From: an uncultured Spirochaetaceae bacterium | Lineage (GTDB): Bacteria; Spirochaetota; Spirochaetia; Treponematales; Treponemataceae | DNA length: 5,346 nt | Direction: 5' to 3' | Assembly (NCBI GenBank): GCA_902766345.1 | Contig: CACXDK010000113.1 | Span: forward strand, 1-5,346 | Shown here: positions 1 to 4,201 of the stretch, piece by piece | Position numbering within the stretch: position 1 is the stretch's first letter | Layout: each line of letters starts with the position of its first letter | The notes under the pieces: model-generated | Told to the model about the DNA's origin: nothing | What the model saw: only the letters and a program-made list of their open reading frames with translations | Database searches by the model: none | Position numbers and translations under genes: made by a program

Positions 1-335
1 GCATAGTTATAACGCTTGCAAGAATTCCAGTCATTAGAAATTAAAGCCGCAATATCATATACAACACGCTCATTTTCAATTTCCTGTAAAACAAATACAT
101 CAGAATTCATTTTCTTCATGGAGGAACTCAAACGTTCCAATCTTGTACGATATGCCTGTTCATTCCATTTTTTACTCCGAACAAAATCGCTGTATTCTGT
201 TCCATCTTCTACGCAGTCAAAAAATGTCTGTACGTTCCAAGTTGTAACTTTGAGTCTTTTACCACCAGATTTACTTCCAAAAGAACAGCTTGTCATTAAT
301 ACAGAGAAAAAAATAAATAAAAAATATGCTTTCAT
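1..335 (-). CDS. EEP-fold (endonuclease/exonuclease/phosphatase family) predicted lipoprotein, 5' part only
   Basis: The reading frame is open on the minus strand from an ATG at 335 to the left edge (111 codons plus 2 bases), so the C-terminal part is outside the window. An AGGAGG at 341-346 lies 5 nt before the ATG and fixes the start. Residues 1-17 are Met-Lys, a Phe/Leu/Ile-rich core and MTSC, a lipoprotein signal with a loose spirochaete-type lipobox; Cys17 would be lipidated. After a Ser/Gly/Lys linker, TWNVQTFFD (32-40) and DVFVLQEIEN (79-88) match the first two strands of the EEP fold, where the Asn of WNV and the Glu of QE bind the catalytic metal in DNase I-like enzymes. The substrate (nucleic acid, phosphoester or phospholipid) cannot be told from this part. 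The protein is expected to be membrane-anchored outside the cytoplasm. It is divergent from the rex-serC-serA operon and shares its intergenic region. The plus-strand ORF over the same bases is a shadow. Confidence 0.85.
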   Translation of the reverse strand, partial: MKAYFLFIFFSVLMTSCSFGSKSGGKRLKVTTWNVQTFFDCVEDGTEYSDFVRSKKWNEQAYRTRLERLSSSMKKMNSDVFVLQEIENERVVYDIAALISNDWNSCKRYNY

Positions 336-375
336 AAAAGCCTCCTATGATTAGTAATACACAAGATTCATCATT

Positions 376-421
376 TTTTTACACTTTCTTACTGTGATTT
401 TACTCACAAAAAGTGTAAAAA
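376..421. repeat. 12-bp perfect inverted repeat enclosing a CRP/Rex-like dyad
   Basis: TTTTTACACTTT (376-387) is perfectly complementary to AAAGTGTAAAAA (410-421), separated by 22 bp. Inside the spacer is a second dyad, TGTGA (393-397) and TCACA (404-408), whose centre is offset by 2 bp from the outer one. The block lies in the divergent intergenic region, about 40-85 bp before the lipoprotein ATG and well upstream of the rex promoter. It is not placed as a terminator for any gene seen, since no gene reads into it from either side. A multi-site operator is the most natural reading; a hairpin in the lipoprotein mRNA leader is the alternative. Confidence 0.6.
392..409. promoter_or_regulatory. 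Candidate Rex- or CRP/FNR-type operator 1
   Basis: The 18 bp read CTGTGATTTTACTCACAA, with TGTGA-N6-TCACA perfect arms. The minus strand reads TTGTGA-N6-TCACAG. Known Rex operators have the form TTGTGA-N6-TCACAA, and CRP sites share the TGTGA-N6-TCACA core, so sequence alone does not separate the two. A Rex homologue is encoded 150 bp away, which favours Rex. The site lies 57 bp upstream of the lipoprotein ATG and about 78 bp upstream of the rex -35, so it is better placed to control the lipoprotein gene or to act as an auxiliary site. Confidence 0.5.
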
Positions 422-486
422 TAAGCGAATTTTTAAGTTTTAAGGGTTATTTTGTTTTTTTTAATAGAAATTTTTCAAATTTAGCT

Positions 487-515
487 TTGACCAAATTAAA
501 ATCAAACGCTAAAAT
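487..515 (+). promoter_or_regulatory. sigma70-type promoter of the rex-serC-serA operon
   Basis: TTGACC (487-492, five of six consensus bases), a 17-bp spacer and TAAAAT (510-515, five of six) form a near-ideal housekeeping promoter. The 40 bp upstream are strongly A/T-rich, which would suit an UP element. Transcription should start near 522, giving a leader of about 40 nt before the rex ATG. No other promoter of comparable quality was found between here and serA. Confidence 0.75.
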
Positions 516-537
516 CTAACTGTAATCGTAAAAAAAT

Positions 538-555
538 CAGTGATTTATTTCACAG
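538..555. promoter_or_regulatory. Candidate Rex-type operator 2, overlapping the rex SD
   Basis: The 18 bp read CAGTGATTTATTTCACAG: GTGA (540-543) and TCAC (550-553) with a 6-bp spacer, plus an outer C-G pair and one mismatch. On the minus strand it is CTGTGAAATAAATCACTG, identical to minus-strand operator 1 at 13 of 18 positions. It starts about 17 nt after the predicted transcription start and overlaps the first bases of the rex SD (AGGAG, 554-558). A bound repressor would block elongation or initiation, a classical autoregulatory layout. Binding is inferred, not shown. Confidence 0.5.
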
Positions 556-562
556 GAGCATG

Positions 563-1171
563 ATGAAACCTATTTCCGAGCCTACAAAACGGCGCTTTGT
601 ATTACTAGAAAGGCTACTATCCAGATATCCGGAAAAAACAATCACTTCTCAAAAAATTGAAAGTCTTGTCGGATGTACAGCTGCTGTTGCCAGACGTGAC
701 ATCTCATCTCTCGATATTCGTTGCGGTGCAAGTAATGGTTACAAAGTTGATGAGTTGAGACAAGCTTTGGCAAAGGTTCTGAATATTACGGATGTACAAC
801 ATAAATGCTGCATAGTCGGATTGGGAAAAATGGGAGAAGCACTGCTTAAAAACACAGAGTTGGAAGACTCTTGTTTTACAATCGCAGCTGGCTTTGATTC
901 CAGTGTAAACAGAACGGAAATTCTTCATTCGGTATTTCCATTGCATCCTACTACAATGCTGGAAAACGTAATCAAAGAAGAAGGCATTCATTTTGCAATA
1001 TTGACAGTTGAACCTCAGGAAGCACAGCCTTTGGCAGAACGGCTTGCAGCCTGTGGCATTAAAGGAATAATAAATTACACACCTTGTGTGCTTTCTGTTT
1101 CAGAGCAGACAAAGGTTGAAAATGTATCATTATTGACATCACTGGAAACCCTTTCAGCGATCAGCAATTAG
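563..1171 (+). CDS. rex: Rex-family redox-sensing transcriptional repressor
   Basis: In numbering from the upstream ATG at 560 (203 aa; the family is usually about 205-215), residues 10-62 form the winged helix, with a recognition segment TAAVARRDISSLD (40-52) like the Rex VRRDLSYFG segment. A Rossmann domain follows with GLGKMG (87-92; Rex usually GxGNLG or GxGRLG), GFD (111-113), AILTVEPQEAQ (146-156) and GIKGIINYTP (166-175), a Rex hallmark. The C-terminal helix is VENVSLLTSLETLS (186-199). Rex normally binds TTGTGA-N6-TCACAA operators and lets go when NADH is bound. Odd points: the Thermus Rex switch residues Tyr98 and Asp188 align with Asn98 and Ser190, while Arg16 is kept as Arg18; the wing GxRGxGY is GASNGY. 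Start choice: AGGAG at 554-558 is only 1 nt from the ATG at 560 but 4 nt from the ATG at 563, so 563 is preferred. It is the first gene of an operon with serC, 24 bp downstream. Confidence 0.88.
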   Translation: MKPISEPTKRRFVLLERLLSRYPEKTITSQKIESLVGCTAAVARRDISSLDIRCGASNGYKVDELRQALAKVLNITDVQHKCCIVGLGKMGEALLKNTELEDSCFTIAAGFDSSVNRTEILHSVFPLHPTTMLENVIKEEGIHFAILTVEPQEAQPLAERLAACGIKGIINYTPCVLSVSEQTKVENVSLLTSLETLSAISN

Positions 1172-1195
1172 AATATAGAACAGAGGAGTTACGCT

Positions 1196-2305
1196 ATGAG
1201 CGAAAAAAGAGTTTTTAATTTTTCTGCAGGACCTTCATGCCTTCCTGAAGACGTATTAAAAGAATGTGCAGCAGAAATGCTGAATTATAATGGCACAGGA
1301 CAGTCTGTAATGGAAATGAGCCACCGCTCTGCAGCATTCAAGCCTATAATTGAACATGCAGAAGCTCAGGTTAGAAAACTGATGAATGTTCCAGATAATT
1401 ATAAAGTTCTGTTTTTGCAGGGTGGCGGAAGCACTCAGTTTGCAATGGTTGCAGAAAACCTTGCCATTCACACAGGAAAAGCTGCATACATTGAAACAGG
1501 TGTATGGGCAAAAAAAGCAGCTGCAGAAGCTAAAAAACTTGGAGTAGCTGTTGATGTAATTGCATCAAGTGCAGACAAAAACTATTCATACATTCCACGT
1601 GTTGAAAAAGTAACTGGCGATTATGATTATGTATACATCTGTTTTAACAACACAATCATGGGAACTCACTACGAGTATATTCCAGACACAGGAAATATTC
1701 CTCTTGTAGCAGATATTTCTTCATGTGTACTTTCAGAAGAACTTGATGTATCTAAATTTGGTCTGCTTTTTGCAGGTGCACAGAAAAACCTTGCCCCAGC
1801 AGGTGTAACTCTTGTTATAATAAGAGAAGATTTGATTACTGAAAATCTGCGTGCAGGTACTCCAACAATGCTTTCATACAAAATTCATGCAGACAATGAC
1901 AGCATGTACAATACACCACCTTGCTACACAATCTATGTACTCGGAAAAGTTCTTGACTGGATTGAAAAGAAAGGCGGTGCAAAGGGTATAAACAAGCTTA
2001 ACATTGAGAAAGCAAATCTTTTGTATGATTATCTTGATTCAAGCACTGCATATCATGCAACAGCAGAAAAAGGCAGCCGTTCTTTGATGAACGTTCCTTT
2101 CCTTACAAAAGAAACTGATCCTGACAAGGCAAAAGAAATCAATAAAAAATTTGTAAAAGAAGCTGAAGAAGCAGGTCTTGTAAATCTTGCAGGTCACAGA
2201 CTTGTAGGAGGAATGAGAGCATCTATTTACAATGCAATGCCAATTGAAGGTGTAAAAGCTCTTATTGCATTCATGGATAAGTTCGCAAAAGAAAATTTGC
2301 AGTAA
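1196..2305 (+). CDS. serC: Phosphoserine aminotransferase
   Basis: SerC is a PLP-dependent class V aminotransferase that converts 3-phosphohydroxypyruvate and glutamate to 3-phosphoserine and 2-oxoglutarate in the cytoplasm, the second step of serine synthesis; many homologues also serve vitamin B6 synthesis. The 369 aa match the usual 360-370. Visible family signatures are FNFSAGP (7-13), the phosphate-binding MSHRS (41-45), GGGSTQF (76-82), VADISS with Asp173 facing the PLP ring nitrogen, AGAQKN with the PLP Schiff-base Lys197, and GGMRASIYNAMP (338-349) with the substrate-carboxylate Arg341. All expected catalytic residues are present, so it should be active. GAGGAG at 1183-1188 lies 7 nt before the ATG. 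It sits between rex and serA (28-bp gap to serA), so it should be transcribed from the rex promoter. E. coli residue equivalences are from memory. Confidence 0.97.
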   Translation: MSEKRVFNFSAGPSCLPEDVLKECAAEMLNYNGTGQSVMEMSHRSAAFKPIIEHAEAQVRKLMNVPDNYKVLFLQGGGSTQFAMVAENLAIHTGKAAYIETGVWAKKAAAEAKKLGVAVDVIASSADKNYSYIPRVEKVTGDYDYVYICFNNTIMGTHYEYIPDTGNIPLVADISSCVLSEELDVSKFGLLFAGAQKNLAPAGVTLVIIREDLITENLRAGTPTMLSYKIHADNDSMYNTPPCYTIYVLGKVLDWIEKKGGAKGINKLNIEKANLLYDYLDSSTAYHATAEKGSRSLMNVPFLTKETDPDKAKEINKKFVKEAEEAGLVNLAGHRLVGGMRASIYNAMPIEGVKALIAFMDKFAKENLQ

Positions 2306-2333
2306 ACAGAGTTAAGGGAAACAGGAGAATACC

Positions 2334-3512
2334 ATGTATAAAATTCAGACATTAGACAGAATAAGTGCAAAAGGACTTGATAACTTTCCACGTGATGATT
2401 ATGAAATTGCAAGTGAAATTGTAAAACCAGATGCAATTCTTGTACGCTCTCATGACATGCTCAATATGCAGCTTGATTCTACAGTAAAAGCTATTGCCCG
2501 TGCAGGAGCAGGTGTAAATAACATTCCTGTAAAAGAGATGTCTCAAAAAGGTGTTGTTGTATTCAATACACCAGGAGCAAATGCAAATGCAGTAAAAGAG
2601 CTTGTTGTTCTCGCAATTCTTCTTGCCAGCCGTCCAGTCATTTCAGCAAACAGCTGGGTTGAAACCCTCAAAGGCAAAGGTGCAGAAATTGCAGGTCTTG
2701 CAGAAAAAGGCAAAAAGAACTTTATTGGACAGGAAATAAAAGACAAGACTCTTGGTGTTATAGGACTTGGTGCAATAGGTGCACAGGTTGCAAACATTGC
2801 TGTAGAGTTGGGAATGAATGTTATCGGTTATGATCCATACCTTTCTATTGATGCAGCATGGAGCTTGAATCATCAGGTAAAACATGCAGAGACATTGGAT
2901 ACACTCCTTGCAAAGTCTGACTATATCACAGTTCATGTTCCAGAAACTCCTGATACAAAAGGTCTCATCAATACTGGAACAATCAAAAACATGAAAGACG
3001 GTGTAAGAATAATCAATATTGCACGCGGTGGTCTTGTAAACAATGAAGATGTACTTGCTGCTATTAAGACAGGAAAAGTTGCAGGTTTGGTAACAGACTT
3101 TGCAGCAGAAGAGCTTCTTAATAATGAAAAAGTAATCTGTCTGCCACACCTTGGAGCTTCTACTCCTGAGGCAGAAGAAAACTGTGCAGTAATGGCTGTA
3201 AAAGAGTTGAGAGACTTCCTTGAAGCAGGCAACATTGAACACAGTGTAAACTTTCCACGCTGTCACATGGACTCAACAATTCCATCTGGTGGAACAAGAC
3301 TCTGCATAAGCAACAAGAATGTTGCTGGTGTTGTTTCTAAGTTTACATCAGTTTTGGGTGATGCACAGTACAACATTGCAAGCATGATTAACCAGAACAG
3401 AAATGACCTTGCTTACAACCTCATTGATGTTGACGGCAAAGTTGATGATGCAACAATAGAAAAGCTTGCAAAGATTGACGGTGTTATAAACGTCCGTCCT
3501 ATCTACGCATAA
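2334..3512 (+). CDS. serA: D-3-phosphoglycerate dehydrogenase, short ACT-domain form
   Basis: SerA oxidises 3-phosphoglycerate to 3-phosphohydroxypyruvate with NAD+, the first committed step of serine synthesis, in the cytoplasm. The 392 aa form has a split substrate-binding domain, a Rossmann domain of about 90-285 with GLGAIG (144-149) and Asp167 (YDPY), which favours NAD over NADP, and a C-terminal ACT domain (about 321-392). Catalytic residues are Arg231 (NIARGG), Glu260 and His272 (PHLGAST). The active-site stretch VTDFAAEELL and the short gap before PHLGAST resemble the clostridial-type SerA rather than the E. coli form with DVFxxEP. The ACT domain usually binds serine for feedback inhibition; the E. 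coli ligands His344, Asn346 and Asn364 align without gaps to Asn327, Asn329 and Asn347. AGGAG at 2323-2327 lies 6 nt before the ATG. It is the last gene of the operon, and the terminator begins right after the stop codon. Confidence 0.96.
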   Translation: MYKIQTLDRISAKGLDNFPRDDYEIASEIVKPDAILVRSHDMLNMQLDSTVKAIARAGAGVNNIPVKEMSQKGVVVFNTPGANANAVKELVVLAILLASRPVISANSWVETLKGKGAEIAGLAEKGKKNFIGQEIKDKTLGVIGLGAIGAQVANIAVELGMNVIGYDPYLSIDAAWSLNHQVKHAETLDTLLAKSDYITVHVPETPDTKGLINTGTIKNMKDGVRIINIARGGLVNNEDVLAAIKTGKVAGLVTDFAAEELLNNEKVICLPHLGASTPEAEENCAVMAVKELRDFLEAGNIEHSVNFPRCHMDSTIPSGGTRLCISNKNVAGVVSKFTSVLGDAQYNIASMINQNRNDLAYNLIDVDGKVDDATIEKLAKIDGVINVRPIYA

Positions 3513-3513
3513 A

Positions 3514-3573
3514 AAAATAACCTGCTTGTATGCAAGAATCCTAACTTCTTGACACAAGCAGGTTATTTTATTT
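3514..3573 (+). terminator. Intrinsic terminator of the rex-serC-serA operon
   Basis: AAAATAACCTGCTTGT (3514-3529) pairs perfectly over 16 bp with its complement at 3554-3569. Within the loop, CAAGAA (3533-3538) pairs with TTCTTG (3546-3551), giving a two-tier hairpin separated by a small internal loop. The stem ends in TTATTTTATTT, a T-rich tract. The left arm starts with an A-run that overlaps the serA stop codon, so the element would also have a T-run when read on the minus strand and could work in both directions. Confidence 0.85.
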
Positions 3574-3581
3574 AGTATAAT
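3549..3581 (+). promoter_or_regulatory. Candidate promoter for tRNA-Val, embedded in the serA terminator
   Basis: A perfect TTGACA lies at 3549-3554, spanning the terminator's inner stem and right arm. An 18-bp spacer leads to TAGTAT (3573-3578, four of six). A perfect TATAAT (3576-3581) overlaps it but is 21 bp from the -35, longer than usual. A further TATACT (3594-3599) has no recognisable -35. The tRNA begins about 30 nt downstream. The exact -10 is unsettled. Confidence 0.5.
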
Positions 3582-3602
3582 ATTACATTTAAATATACTG
3601 AG

Positions 3603-3693
3603 TGTTTTTAATGGTCGATTAGCCCAGTGGTAGAGCGCTGCCTTCACACGGCAGATGTCACTAGTTCAAGTCTAGTATCGACCATTAAAAACA
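3603..3693 (+). repeat. Inverted repeat flanking the tRNA, extending the acceptor helix
   Basis: TGTTTTTAAT (3603-3612), directly before the tRNA, is perfectly complementary to ATTAAAAACA (3684-3693), which begins at the discriminator base. In the precursor the 7-bp acceptor stem would continue as an unbroken 17-bp helix, with a possible G-U pair beyond (3602/3694). No T-run follows the right arm, so this is not a normal intrinsic terminator on the plus strand. The pairing is directly visible; any effect on processing is inference. Confidence 0.7.
3613..3684 (+). tRNA. tRNA-Val (anticodon CAC)
   Basis: The 72-nt cloverleaf folds as follows. The acceptor GGTCGAT (3613-3619) pairs with ATCGACC (3677-3683), with discriminator A3684. 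The D stem is GCCC/GAGC (3622-3625/3633-3636). The anticodon stem CTGCC/GGCAG (3638-3642/3650-3654) holds the loop TTCACAC, giving CAC, which reads the valine codon GUG. The variable loop is ATGTC. The T stem ACTAG/CTAGT holds the loop TTCAAGT. The 3' CCA is not encoded, because T follows the discriminator, so it must be added enzymatically. The D stem has one C-A mismatch (C3624/A3634), where most tRNAs of this type have U-A. Confidence 0.95.
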
Positions 3694-3723
3694 TTTAGTA
3701 ACAGACAAATAAAATTACAAAGA

Positions 3724-4149
3724 ATGAATTCAAGTAATACAAATCCATACATAGTTTATTTACCTCAGACAAAAAGCAGTTTTAATATTCCAGCTGGACA
3801 AGCTGTTTTATCAGCAGATCTTGCAGAATTTACACAAGAAAACTTTGAAAACATAAAAACCTTTGCAACAGAACTTTTCAAAAAGCTTACGCCAACAGGA
3901 TTATCACCTATTGCAATAATGTTCCTGCAGCAGAATTTTGATTTTTCACAGCACAAAGGTGAAGATTTAATATCTGGAACAATCTCTAGTATCTGCTCGC
4001 TTTCAAGCATACCAATTTCTCTCAGACTTTATAATACAAAATCCATTCAAAATGAACCTGCATTCAAAGCATTTATTGAACTTCTGCTAAACAAATATGA
4101 AAATAGAAACGCCTTTCCAACTTTTGATTCTGTCATAATATACAGCTAA
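3724..4149 (+). CDS. Hypothetical protein of 141 aa, unrecognised
   Basis: I do not recognise a family. The ORF begins 39 bp after the tRNA and ends 52 bp before proS, on the same strand. The predicted protein is soluble, with no signal peptide or membrane segment. It alternates strand-like stretches (IVYLP 10-14, IAIMFLQ 63-69, ISLRLYN 98-104, SVIIYS 136-141) with amphipathic helix-like ones (36-54 and 112-125), which suggests a small alpha/beta fold. Composition and A/T-rich codon use match the neighbours, which supports a real gene. There is no SD before the ATG (the upstream bases are ATTACAAAGA) and no clear promoter of its own, so it may be read through from the tRNA promoter. The next Met is at residue 65, so the given start is the only plausible ATG for a full-size product. 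A spurious ORF cannot be excluded. Confidence 0.6.
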   Translation: MNSSNTNPYIVYLPQTKSSFNIPAGQAVLSADLAEFTQENFENIKTFATELFKKLTPTGLSPIAIMFLQQNFDFSQHKGEDLISGTISSICSLSSIPISLRLYNTKSIQNEPAFKAFIELLLNKYENRNAFPTFDSVIIYS

Positions 4150-4164
4150 TTCAGTTGCGATACC

Positions 4165-4193
4165 TTGCCCATAGCACACTTTTTCATTAAAAT
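4165..4193 (+). promoter_or_regulatory. Candidate proS promoter abutting the start codon
   Basis: TTGCCC (4165-4170, four of six), a 17-bp spacer and TAAAAT (4188-4193, five of six) form a good sigma70-type promoter. The predicted start of transcription, 6-8 nt past the -10, falls at about 4199-4202, where 4202 is the A of the proS ATG. Confidence 0.6.
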
Positions 4194-4201
4194 ACAAGAC
4201 T

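Noticed and set aside
16..354. Plus-strand ORF of 112 aa at the left end
   Set aside because: It lies antisense to the lipoprotein gene, which has an SD, signal peptide and EEP motifs; the plus-strand product shows no family features.
392..409. Firm assignment of operator 1 as a CRP site
   Set aside because: The core fits CRP exactly, but Rex operators share the geometry, a Rex gene is adjacent and no CRP gene is in the window, so it is left as Rex or CRP/FNR type.
431..444. Tandem TTTTAAG repeat
   Set aside because: Only two 7-bp units in A/T-rich intergenic DNA; no reason to treat it as more than chance.
2543..2797. Minus-strand ORF of 84 aa in serA
   Set aside because: Antisense shadow without SD or recognisable motif.
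2643..3266. Minus-strand ORF of 207 aa inside serA
   Set aside because: It is Cys/Phe-rich, with no SD or family motif, and lies wholly within a well-supported serA; it is a shadow of the opposite strand's codon use.
3348..3647. Minus-strand ORF of 99 aa over the serA end, terminator and tRNA
   Set aside because: It crosses a terminator hairpin and half of a tRNA gene, which is incompatible with a real coding region.
3613..3684. tRNA as a phage or island attachment site
   Set aside because: No integrase gene and no direct repeat of the tRNA 3' end is visible; the flanking repeat is inverted and housekeeping genes lie on both sides.
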